A stretch of DNA of 11,883 bases, taken from Ruminococcus sp. UBA6407. Its GTDB lineage: Bacteria > Bacillota > Clostridia > Oscillospirales > Ruminococcaceae. Positions 1-7,400 of the stretch are shown here, in pieces; the first letter of the stretch is position 1; each line of letters begins with the position of its first letter. The stretch is taken from positions 1-11,883 of the forward strand of contig DJPR01000022.1 of the NCBI GenBank assembly GCA_002438605.1, in the 5' to 3' direction. The translations under genes and the position numbers were made by a program. The notes under the pieces are model-generated. The model did no database searches and had not been told where the DNA came from. It saw only the letters and a list, made by a program, of their open reading frames with translations.

Positions 1-100
1 ACGCTTGAAGGCTTATGCGGGGCGTTGCCCCACACCCCACCAGAGACGCCGTCTCTGGACTCTGCCAAAGGGTTACCAACCCTTTGGAATCCCATTTTAT
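1..100. repeat. Three-hairpin GC-rich intergenic repeat element, left end probably outside the window
   Basis: Three perfect inverted repeats follow one another at near-regular spacing. The first is GGGGC/GCCCC at 19-31 (loop GTT), the second CCAGAGAC/GTCTCTGG at 40-58 (loop GCC), and the third CCAAAGGGTT/AACCCTTTGG at 65-87 (loop ACC). Their centres lie about 24 and 27 nt apart. The block is far more GC-rich than the flanking DNA and ends about 15 nt from the gpr stop codon. Neither strand has a proper U-tract after the last stem, so this is not a classic terminator, although it could act as an mRNA 3'-end stabiliser for gpr. The design resembles dispersed multi-stem repeats that I recall from Ruminococcaceae genomes, which is recollection rather than a search result. 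The left boundary is not visible. Confidence 0.6.
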
Positions 101-102
101 AC

Positions 103-951
103 TCAAAATAATCCTCTTACGTCCTCAAATGTAAGCTTAGGCTGTAAAGCAAGGTTGATTCCAAACGAAATTAGCTGTGCGGCTCTTTCAGTAAGACGGT
201 CAACATCTCTGGGCGTTACCATCATGTTCGGCAAACTTCTGTCAGGCTCACTTCCTGTAAGACTCTGCACTATTGTATGCATATCAACAACAGTCGGCAC
301 TCCCACTGCAATAACAGGCACTCCGAAAACCTTGTATGACAACTCCTTTCTGGTGTTGGAAACTCCGCTTCCGGGGGAAATACCCGTATCTGAAATCTGA
401 ATTGTCGTACCCAGACGGCTTATGTCCGAGCAGGCAAGTGCGTCCACAACAATAATGACGGACGGCTTTATCTCCCTGCAAACAGCTTTCACTATTTCGG
501 CAGTTTCAATTCCCGTTTGCCCAAGAACACCGCCTGCAAAAACGCTCACCCGCCTGAGCGAAGTGAGAAACTCCTCCTCATCAGCAGTAAATTCGTCCTG
601 CAAATGACGTGTTGCAAGCACCTTTGCCGCAGTCTGAGGTCCTAGTGCATCGGGAGTTATGTCATTGTTTCCAAGTCCGACCACAAGAGCCTCACCCTCA
701 GGAATAAGCTGTTTCAGCTCACTTGCAAGTTCCTGAGCCATATCCTCATATTCGTCCGAAAACTTGCTGAGCCGACTGCATTCAAGAGTAATATAGCGTC
801 CCTTTCCCTTGCCAATTGTTTGCAGATAATTGTCGTTGTCAATTATAATTTCTGTAACCTTAAACGACCTTCCCCTTTTATACTCCTTTATCCCCGATTT
901 TACATTTGCTGTTTTAATTCCCTCTAAAGCAAGGTCAGTTCTGATATTCAT
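103..951 (-). CDS. gpr: GPR germination protease (spore protease, peptidase family A25)
   Basis: GPR degrades the small acid-soluble spore proteins (SASPs) that coat spore DNA, releasing amino acids early in germination. It is made as a zymogen in the forespore. This 282-residue protein carries the family signatures: RTDLALE at 4-10, GLGNNDITPDALGP at 92-105, SVFAGGVLGQTGIET at 136-150, VVDALA at 168-173 and TTIQISDTGISPGSGV at 182-197. Asp101 and Asp170 match the two aspartates implicated in catalysis in Bacillus GPR. It is shorter than the roughly 370-residue Bacillus enzymes in two places: the N-terminal propeptide before RTDL, and the segment between VPTVVD (218-223) and NMMVTPRDVD (242-251). 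The start is supported by AAGGAGG at 957-963, 5 nt upstream. The gene diverges from rpsT, an association that I recall as common in Clostridia. Its presence implies a sporulating organism or recent ancestor. Confidence 0.95.
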   Translation of the reverse strand: MNIRTDLALEGIKTANVKSGIKEYKRGRSFKVTEIIIDNDNYLQTIGKGKGRYITLECSRLSKFSDEYEDMAQELASELKQLIPEGEALVVGLGNNDITPDALGPQTAAKVLATRHLQDEFTADEEEFLTSLRRVSVFAGGVLGQTGIETAEIVKAVCREIKPSVIIVVDALACSDISRLGTTIQISDTGISPGSGVSNTRKELSYKVFGVPVIAVGVPTVVDMHTIVQSLTGSEPDRSLPNMMVTPRDVDRLTERAAQLISFGINLALQPKLTFEDVRGLF

Positions 952-956
952 GTATA

Positions 957-1003
957 CCTCCTTGAAAATTGTGCAAAATGCTTTAAATAGTTGATAAATA
1001 TTT
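957..1003 (-). promoter_or_regulatory. Weak sigma-G-like promoter and ribosome binding site of gpr
   Basis: On the minus strand, AAATA (999-1003) and CATTTTG (974-980) are separated by 18 nt. They match 4 of 5 and 6 of 7 positions of the forespore sigma-G consensus (GHATR, CATWHTA) as I recall it. The predicted transcript start near 967 would leave just enough room for the strong AAGGAGG at 957-963. The ribosome binding site is clear; the promoter assignment is tentative, because matches this loose are common in AT-rich DNA. Confidence 0.27.
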
Positions 1004-1027
1004 GCTGTAATATTTCAAATTTGCCTA

Positions 1028-1056
1028 TTGCTTTTTTGCCGCAATAATGTTAAAAT
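1028..1056 (+). promoter_or_regulatory. Sigma-A-type promoter of rpsT (extended -10)
   Basis: TTGCTT (1028-1033) and TAAAAT (1051-1056) are separated by 17 nt, and TGT at 1048-1050 supplies an extended -10 (TGn) element. Transcription would begin near 1063, about 148 nt before the rpsT start codon. The -35 matches TTGACA at 4 of 6 positions, and the extended -10 compensates for this. Confidence 0.6.
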
Positions 1057-1062
1057 AGTATT

Positions 1063-1203
1063 TAGTCTAGGTGTGGATTATATCCATACTCGCAGATGCT
1101 CGTTACATCTGCAAAAGCGGCAGGGTGTCAAAGCTGCTTTTATTATATGTACCGCACAGGCTGTTATTCTTACAGCAATGTGTTTTAAAATTTCAAGGAG
1201 GTG
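1063..1203 (+). promoter_or_regulatory. Structured 5' leader of rpsT, candidate autoregulatory r-protein leader
   Basis: Four hairpins can be drawn in the leader. P1 is 1071-1089 (GTGTGGAT/ATCCATAC with one G-U pair, loop TAT). P2 is 1092-1112 (GCAGATG/CATCTGC, 7-nt loop). P3 is 1113-1140 (AAAAGCGGC/GCTGCTTTT with one G-U pair), immediately followed by ATTATAT, so it resembles an attenuator. P4 is 1155-1182 (CACA plus GCTGT paired with ACAGC plus TGTG around a small internal loop). The leader ends in a near-ideal Shine-Dalgarno, AAGGAGGTG at 1195-1203. Many bacterial ribosomal-protein mRNAs carry leaders bound by their own product, but I do not recognise this fold as a named family. The pairings are seen in the sequence; the regulatory role is inferred. 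Confidence 0.45.
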
Positions 1204-1210
1204 TAACAAA

Positions 1211-1471
1211 ATGCCAAATATTAAATCTGCAAAGAAGAGAGTTAAGGTTAACAAGACTAAGGCTGCTGCTAATAAAGCTACAAAGTCTAACTTAAAGACT
1301 ATTCTCAAGAAAGCTGACGCTGCTTGCGTAAATAATGCTGCTGATAAGGCTGATGCTGTTAAGGTTGCTATCAAGAAGGTAGACCAGGCTTGTGCAAAGG
1401 GTCTTATGCACAAGAATAAGGCTGCCAGAAAGAAATCTCAGCTTGCTAAGAAGCTTAATGCTGCCGGCTAA
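1211..1471 (+). CDS. rpsT: 30S ribosomal protein S20
   Basis: S20 is a primary 16S rRNA-binding protein of the small subunit; it contacts the 5' domain and the lower end of helix 44. The 86-residue product has the usual family length. It is strongly basic and Ala/Lys-rich, opening with MPNIKSAKKRVKVNKTKAA and ending with the conserved helix HKNKAARKKSQLAKKLNA. An open frame extends upstream to 1028, but the ATG at 1211 is the real start. It matches the family N-terminus and has AAGGAGGTG at 1195-1203, 7 nt upstream, whereas the upstream extension is non-conserved leader RNA. Codon use is typical of a highly expressed gene (many AAG and GCT codons). It is monocistronic, with its own promoter, a long structured leader and a strong terminator. 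Confidence 0.97.
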   Translation: MPNIKSAKKRVKVNKTKAAANKATKSNLKTILKKADAACVNNAADKADAVKVAIKKVDQACAKGLMHKNKAARKKSQLAKKLNAAG

Positions 1472-1489
1472 TAGTTTTTCATAAAAATC

Positions 1490-1530
1490 AATCCCCTGTG
1501 ATACGGTGTTCACAGGGGATTTTTGTTTTC
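1490..1530 (+). terminator. Rho-independent terminator of rpsT
   Basis: AATCCCCTGTG (1490-1500) pairs perfectly with CACAGGGGATT (1511-1521) around a 10-nt loop, and the right arm runs into TTTTTGTTTT. It lies 19 nt after the rpsT stop codon. Confidence 0.93.
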
Positions 1531-1578
1531 TGGTGAGGTAAATATTTTTCAGCAATTGATAAAATCCACAAAAACATA

Positions 1579-1612
1579 AAAAGGACTTCCAAATATCTTT
1601 GAAAGTCCTTTT
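1579..1612 (-). terminator. Terminator of secD-secF, probably bidirectional
   Basis: AAAAGGACTT (1579-1588) pairs with AAGTCCTTTT (1603-1612). Inside, CAAA (1590-1593) pairs with TTTG (1598-1601) around a TATC loop, separated by one mismatch. On the minus strand the stem runs into TTTTTATGTTTTT, 24 nt after the secF stop codon. The plus strand also has a T-rich exit (TTTTATTAT), so it can back up the rpsT terminator. Confidence 0.85.
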
Positions 1613-1635
1613 ATTATATCTGTCATCTTTCTGAC

Positions 1636-2586
1636 TTACTTTGACTTTTTGCTTTCAGCCTTTTTCTTTTCCTTTCTTTCAAGCCATGCAACCCATAATG
1701 TTGTCGATACAAAAAGTGATGAGTATGCACCTGAAATAAGACCTGCTATAAGAGGTACTGAAAAACTGAGAAGTGATGTATATCCGCTTGCAAATACTAC
1801 TATGGATACAACTACCATTGTTCCAAGTGTTGTAATAGTAGTTCTGATTGAACGTGTAAGCGACTGTGTACAGCCTGCATTTGCAAGCTCTCTGATTGAT
1901 GCCTTAGGCATAAGTGCCTTGTCCTCTCTTATTCTGTCATAAATAACAATCGTATTGTTGATTGAATAACCGAGAATTGTAAGGATTACTGCCATAAAGT
2001 TTGAGTTGATTTCAAATCCGAGGAATACAAATGTAACGTAAACAACCAAAAGGTCGTGGAAAAGAGCCGCTACAGAGCAGACACCTGCCGGCAATCCGCC
2101 GATTTTCTTAAATCTTATTGCAACATATGCAATAATCAGAAGTGAAGCAAAAATTACCGCAACGATACACTTGATGAAAAACTCCTTACCTGTTGTAGGA
2201 TTTACGTCATTTGAGTCATAAAGAGTTATGTTGTTGTCGGGATATGTCTTGTTAAGAGTTTCCATAAGCTCAGACTGCCTGTCAGCAGTAAGACCGTTCT
2301 TTGTTGTAAATGAAACTGTAAGGTTCTTTTCACCTGTGCTTAGACTTTCGCCTGCACCAACCTTAACCTTTAGTCCAAGACTGTCTGAAATTGTTTTCTG
2401 AACGCTGTTTGTATCAATATCACCGTCATAAGTATATGTGATGATAGTACCGCCCTTAAATTCAATAGCAACATCAATTTTTAAAATCAATGTGCCGATT
2501 ATTGCTGCAAGAACAAAAACTGCCGCAATAATTCCTACAAGCTTTTTTCTGCCACAGAAATTGTAAATCTTTTTTTCTTTGCTCAT
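1636..2586 (-). CDS. secF: Protein translocase subunit SecF
   Basis: SecF forms a membrane complex with SecD that uses the proton-motive force to pull preproteins out of the SecYEG channel on the outer face. The 316-residue protein shows the expected RND-like architecture. TM1 is at about 16-36. It is followed by the IEFKGGT motif (41-47), a periplasmic-type P1 loop (about 48-135) and five more membrane segments between about 138 and 302. The conserved ILGYSINNTIVIYDRIRED signature lies at 204-222 and LFHD at 175-178. A Lys/Glu-rich cytoplasmic tail ends the protein. The start overlaps the secD stop codon as ATGA (2583-2586), with GGAGG upstream inside secD, so the two are translationally coupled. 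Separate secD and secF genes are common in Clostridia; in some Bacillus species they are fused. Confidence 0.96.
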   Translation of the reverse strand: MSKEKKIYNFCGRKKLVGIIAAVFVLAAIIGTLILKIDVAIEFKGGTIITYTYDGDIDTNSVQKTISDSLGLKVKVGAGESLSTGEKNLTVSFTTKNGLTADRQSELMETLNKTYPDNNITLYDSNDVNPTTGKEFFIKCIVAVIFASLLIIAYVAIRFKKIGGLPAGVCSVAALFHDLLVVYVTFVFLGFEINSNFMAVILTILGYSINNTIVIYDRIREDKALMPKASIRELANAGCTQSLTRSIRTTITTLGTMVVVSIVVFASGYTSLLSFSVPLIAGLISGAYSSLFVSTTLWVAWLERKEKKKAESKKSK

Positions 2587-3989
2587 TTTTCTGTACCTCC
2601 ATAAAGCTTCTTGTTTTTAAATACCTTGAACTTTGAAAGTGAGGTGAGCATAAGTCTGGAGCAGAATACGCCCATGAGGAAGTTAAGCACAATACCAACC
2701 ATAAGTGTAAAGCCGAATGAGTAAATAACTCCCTCTGTAGTTGCACCGAATGGGAAGAAGAGGAAGTGGAGCAGCTTAGCAAAAATGTTTGTCGGAACTC
2801 CGAATGCACCCATAAGTACAATAGCAATTAAAATCATGGTAATGTTGCCGTCAAAGATTGCAGAGAAAGCTCTCTTATAGGCAGTTCTTAAAGCTGTATC
2901 AATGCTCTTGCCCGAATTGATTTCCTCTTTAATTCTTTCTGATGTAATAATATTAGCGTCAACACCCATGCCGACTGCAAGAATAATACCTGCAATACCC
3001 GGAATGGTCAGTGTAGAGCTTTTCATGAATGAGAACCAGCCTGATACTGCTGCAAGGCTTCCTGCAACCTGTCCGATAAGACCGATTACTGCAACAAAGC
3101 CGGGGAGTCTGTAAAGAACCAGCATATATACAGCTATTAATGCGAATGAAATAAGACCTGCAAGAATCATAGCGTCAAGAGAACCTTGTCCCATTGTAGG
3201 TGATATAGTTTTGAAGCTTGAAGTTTCAAGCTTGAACGGCAATGCACCTGAATTAATCTTTACAGCAAGATTTTTTGATGAATCATATGTAAAGTTGCCT
3301 GAGATAACAGCCTCACCGTCTGAAAGCTGCTGATTTACAGTAGGAGCTGAAATTTTTTCATTATCAAGCCAGATTGAAAGCGGAGTTGAAGTTCCTGCAA
3401 GCTGACCTGTTGCAGCTGCAAACTTTTCTTTTCCTGAATCGTTGAGTTTAAGCTGAACAACATATTCATATCCGCCGTTGCCGTCAGACTGCTGTCCGTT
3501 TGAGGCTGATGCAACGTCTGCACCTGTGATAACAACTTCACCTGTAGGGGTGATTGTTCCGTCCTCAGCAGTTTCATATTCCTCGCCGATACGGAATGTA
3601 AGCTCAGCAGTATCGCCAAGCTCCTTTACAGCAGCTTCAGGGTCGAAGTCGGTTTCGCCTGCTTGCCATGGAAAACGAACGATAATTCTATCGCTTTTTG
3701 TGTCGTTGTAAACTTCACTGTCGTTGATATTAAGTGAAGCAAGTCTGTCCTTGATTACATCTGTAGCTGTTTCAAGCTGTGTATCTGTAACATCAACGTC
3801 ATCAGCAGGCTTGAATGTAACATCTACACCGCCCTGAATGTCAATGCCAAGACGAATGTCCTTAACGCCCTTGATATGTGTTGTAATAATATCGCCGTAT
3901 TGTGTTCTGAAGCCGAAAATTGACGAAGCTGCAAACAACATAATCAATGTAAAGACAATGAAGAAAACAGGTTTTTTATTTTTTTTCAC
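2583..3989 (-). CDS. secD: Protein translocase subunit SecD, preferred GTG start
   Basis: SecD is the larger partner of SecF in the proton-driven step of Sec export. Residue numbers here are for the 470-codon frame that begins with the ATG at 3995. TM1 is at about 9-28. The D1 motif IRLGIDIQGGVDVTF is at 47-61, a long extracytoplasmic P1 region runs to about 270, and five C-terminal membrane segments follow. IPGIAGIILAVGMGVDANII (331-350) and the following TSERIKEE form the conserved proton-path motif, and the helix before KFKVF closes the domain. I prefer the GTG at 3987-3989 (468 aa). AAGGAGG lies only 1 nt before the ATG at 3993-3995, which is too close for initiation, but 7 nt before the GTG. 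It is first in a two-gene operon with secF. Confidence 0.93.
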   Translation of the reverse strand: MKKNKKPVFFIVFTLIMLFAASSIFGFRTQYGDIITTHIKGVKDIRLGIDIQGGVDVTFKPADDVDVTDTQLETATDVIKDRLASLNINDSEVYNDTKSDRIIVRFPWQAGETDFDPEAAVKELGDTAELTFRIGEEYETAEDGTITPTGEVVITGADVASASNGQQSDGNGGYEYVVQLKLNDSGKEKFAAATGQLAGTSTPLSIWLDNEKISAPTVNQQLSDGEAVISGNFTYDSSKNLAVKINSGALPFKLETSSFKTISPTMGQGSLDAMILAGLISFALIAVYMLVLYRLPGFVAVIGLIGQVAGSLAAVSGWFSFMKSSTLTIPGIAGIILAVGMGVDANIITSERIKEEINSGKSIDTALRTAYKRAFSAIFDGNITMILIAIVLMGAFGVPTNIFAKLLHFLFFPFGATTEGVIYSFGFTLMVGIVLNFLMGVFCSRLMLTSLSKFKVFKNKKLYGGTEK

Positions 3990-4034
3990 GGTCATGCCTC
4001 CTTGATAAAATGTGTCATACTGACAATTATACTT

Positions 4035-4063
4035 ATTATATTACATATTCTTTAATAAGTCAA
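4035..4063 (-). promoter_or_regulatory. Sigma-A promoter of secD-secF
   Basis: On the minus strand TTGACT (4058-4063) and TATAAT (4035-4040) are separated by exactly 17 nt. The predicted start lies near 4028, giving a leader of about 35-40 nt. A second TATAAT at 4026-4031 could shift the start slightly. Confidence 0.8.
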
Positions 4064-4154
4064 GTAGATTGCATGAAAATCACAAAAATCACAAAAAATA
4101 GTCTTTATCTTTCATAAATTGAACAGCCGCTTTACAGAAATTTTCTAAAAAATA

Positions 4155-4183
4155 TTGACTTTAGTATTTTCATGTGCTATAAT
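4155..4183 (+). promoter_or_regulatory. Strong promoter of the tRNA-Leu gene
   Basis: TTGACT (4155-4160) and TATAAT (4178-4183) are 17 nt apart, and TGC at 4175-4177 adds an extended -10. The predicted start near 4190 leaves a 5' leader of roughly 33 nt for RNase P to remove. It is back to back with the secD promoter; the 91 bp between the two -35 boxes are AT-rich and hold only a short CACAAAAA direct repeat (4081-4097). Confidence 0.85.
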
Positions 4184-4222
4184 TAATAAGTAAAGTGTGT
4201 GATTTTATATTGCACTGAAAAT

Positions 4223-4309
4223 GCCGGTGTGATGGAATTGGCAGACGTGCTGGACTCAAAATCCAGTGGTAGCGATACCGTACCGGTTCGACCCCGGTCA
4301 CCGGCACCA
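4223..4309 (+). tRNA. tRNA-Leu, anticodon CAA, CCA encoded
   Basis: This 87-nt class II tRNA decodes UUG. The acceptor stem is GCCGGTG (4223-4229) with CACCGGC (4299-4305), followed by discriminator A and an encoded CCA (4307-4309). The anticodon stem CTGGA/TCCAG (4250-4254, 4262-4266) encloses the loop CTCAAAA, with CAA at 4257-4259. A long variable arm with stem GGTA/TACC (4268-4271, 4276-4279) is expected for leucine. The T arm is ACCGG, loop TTCGACC, CCGGT (4282-4298). It is a solitary transcription unit with its own promoter and terminator. Confidence 0.98.
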
Positions 4310-4311
4310 AT

Positions 4312-4350
4312 AAAAAAGCCTGTAAACCTGTGAGTTTGCAGGCTTTTTTG
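4312..4350 (+). terminator. Rho-independent terminator of tRNA-Leu
   Basis: Left arm 4312-4327 (six A, then GCCTGTAAAC) pairs with right arm 4334-4349 (GTTTGCAGGC, then six T) around a 6-nt loop, with one G-U pair. The long A/T flanks make it usable from both directions. Confidence 0.93.
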
Positions 4351-4402
4351 TATGTAAACATGAATCAGTATTATAAAATTTTATGTGGTATTACCACAAA
4401 CA

Positions 4403-4436
4403 AAAATCTCCGCTCTTTGTTCAGAGCGGAGATTTT
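4403..4436 (-). terminator. Rho-independent terminator of the PFOR gene
   Basis: AAAATCTCCGCTCT (4403-4416) pairs perfectly over 14 bp with AGAGCGGAGATTTT (4423-4436) around a 6-nt loop. Read on the minus strand it ends in TTTTTG. It lies 51 nt beyond the PFOR stop codon and faces the tRNA terminator. Confidence 0.92.
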
Positions 4437-4486
4437 ATATTTACGCTGAAAATCGTACATTTCAGCTGTTTAATCAAAGTTTTGAA

Positions 4487-7400
4487 TTAGTCCTGACCGT
4501 AAAGAGCTGTAAGTCTTGTAAGGTAGTCATATCTGTCCTTAGCATTTTCAACAGCAGCATCGAAGAGAGCCTCAGCTCTTTCAGGATTCTGACGAGCAAG
4601 AGCGTTGTAACGAACCTCGCCCATGAGGAAGTTCTTGTATTCCTCAGTATTAGGAGCCTTAGAATCAAGGCTGAATGGATTCTTGCCTTCCTTCTTAAGA
4701 GCAGGATTGTATCTGTAAAGGTGCCAGTAACCAGCCTCAACAGCCTTCTTTTCTTCTGCCTGAGCAGTTGCCATACCTGTCTTGATACCATGGTTGATAC
4801 ATGGAGCGTAAGCAATAATGATTGACGGACCGTCATAAGCCTCAGCCTCAGCAAATGCCTTGATACACTGATTCATGTTAGCACCCATAGCAACGTGAGC
4901 AACGTAAACGTAGCCATAGCTCATAGCGATGCCTGAAAGGTCCTTCTTCTTAACAACCTTACCTGCTGCAGCGAACTGAGCAATAGCACCTGTAGGAGTT
5001 GACTTAGAAGCCTGACCGCCTGTATTTGAGTAAACCTCTGTATCGAATACGAGAACGTTTACATTCTTGCCTGAAGCGAGAACGTGGTCAAGACCGCCGA
5101 AACCGATATCATAAGCCCAGCCGTCACCGCCGAAGATCCACTGTGACTTCTTGCGGAGGTAATCCTTTTCAGCAAGAATAGCCTTAGCATCATCGCAGCC
5201 GCAAGCTTCAAGAGCAGCAACGAGGTTTTCTGTAGCAGCCTTATTAGCGTTACCGTCATTGTATGTGTCGAGGTATTCAGCAATTGCAGACTTAACCTCA
5301 GGCTTTTCAGCCTTTTCAGCAAGAGCCTTAACCTTAGAAAGAACTCTGTTTCTGAGTGTTTCAGTTGCAAGGAACATACCGTAACCGAACTCAGCGTTAT
5401 CCTCGAAGAGTGAGTTGGACCATGCAGGACCCTGACCCTTCTTGTTGAATGTATATGGAGTTGAAGGAGCTGAACCACCCCAGATTGATGAACAGCCTGT
5501 TGCGTTGGCAATGTACATTCTGTCACCAAAAAGCTGTGTTACGAGCTTAGCATATGGAGTTTCACCACAGCCTGCACAAGCACCTGAGAATTCAAGCATT
5601 GGCTGTCTGAACTGTGAGCCCTTAACTGTTGTTGGAGCAAACTTAGCTGCAACCTCAGGCTTTTCGTCAATTGTAACACCGTAGTTGAATACCTTCTGCT
5701 GTTCCATCTGTGAAGCGATAGGCTTCATAACGAGAGCCTTTTCCTTTGCAGGACATACGTTAGCACAAACGCCGCATCCTGTACAGTCAAGAGTTGAAAC
5801 AGTCATCATGAATTTAAGTCCGCCAACAGCAGGCTTGAAGTCCATAATCTTAGCGTCAGCAGGAGCTGCAGCAGCTTCAGCCTCTGTAAGAGCAACAGGT
5901 CTGATTACAGCGTGTGGACATACATATGCACACTGGTTACACTGGATACAGTTTTCAGGAATCCACTCTGGAACGTCAACAGCAATGCCTCTCTTTTCAA
6001 AAGCAGCTGAACCCTGTGGGAATGTACCGTCAGCCATGTCAACGAATGTTGAAACAGGGAGTGTGTCACCCTTCTGAGCGTTGCATGGAATCTGAATGTT
6101 GTTTACATAGTCCTGAAGAGTCTTGTTTGAGTTAGTAACAGCAGCCATACCCATCTGAGTATCTTCTGCGTTCTTCCATGATTCAGGAACTTCAATCTTA
6201 ACGATGTTCTGGTGACCTGCATCAATAGCATTCCAGTTCTTTTCAACAACGTCCTGACCCTTCTTGCTGTAAGAAGCTTCAGCAGCAGCCTTCATGTACT
6301 TGAGAGCGTCCTCGAAAGGAATGATGTTTGCAAGCTTAAAGAATGCAGACTGGAGAATTGTGTTGATTCTTGTTCCCATGCCTGTTTCCTTACCAAGCTT
6401 TACACCGTTGATTGTGTAGAAATTAATGTTGTTCTGAGCAATATATCTCTTAACCTGACCAGGAAGATTCTTTTCAAGTCCTTCCATATCCCAGATTGTG
6501 TTAAGGAGGAATGTACCGCCCGGCTTGATGTCAGAAACCATATCATACTTGTCGATATAGCTCTGGTTGTGACAAGCTACGAAGTCAGCCATGTTGATGA
6601 GGTAAGTTGACTTGATAGGAGTCTTACCGAATCTGAGGTGTGAAATTGTAACACCGCCTGACTTCTTTGAGTCATATGCAAAATATGCCTGAGCATAGAG
6701 GTCTGTGTGGTCGCCGATGATCTTGATTGAGTTCTTGTTTGCACCTACTGTACCGTCTGAACCAAGACCCCAGAACTTACAAGCTGTTGTGCCTGCAGGA
6801 GCTGTATCAGGGTTAGCACCAAGCTCAAGTGAGAGATTTGTAACGTCATCATTGATGCCGATTGTAAATCTGTGCTTTGTTGTGTTGTTGAATACAGCAA
6901 CGATCTGAGCAGGAGTTGTATCCTTTGAACCAAGACCGTAACGGCCTGTAAAGATCGGAACGTCATTGAACTTTGTACCCTTGAGAGCAGCAACAACGTC
7001 GAGGTAAAGAGGTTCGCCGAGTGAACCCGGTTCCTTTGTTCTGTCAAGAACAGAAATTCTCTTAACGCTGTCAGGAATAGCCTCGATGAGCTTTTCAGCA
7101 ACGAAAGGTCTGTAAAGTCTAACCTTAACAAGACCGTACTTGCCGCCGTTTGCGTTGAGGTAGTCGATTGTTTCTTCGATTGTATCATTAACTGAACCCA
7201 TAGCAATGATGATGTGTTCAGCGTCAGCAGCACCATAGTAGTTGAAGAGCTTATAGTCAGTACCGATTTCAGCATTAACCTTGTTCATGTATTCTTCAAC
7301 AACAGCAGGAAGTGCATCATAGTACTTATTGCAAGCTTCACGAGCCTGGAAGAAGATGTCAGGGTTCTGAGCTGTACCGCGGAGTACAGGGTGTTCAGGA

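Noticed and set aside
1028..1210. In-frame upstream extension of rpsT to 1028
   Set aside because: The extra 61 residues are Cys-rich and unlike any S20 N-terminus. The region contains the -10 box and hairpins, and the best ribosome binding site serves the ATG at 1211.
4170..4361. Minus-strand 63-codon frame across the tRNA
   Set aside because: It is the complement of the tRNA-Leu gene and its terminator and has no ribosome binding site.
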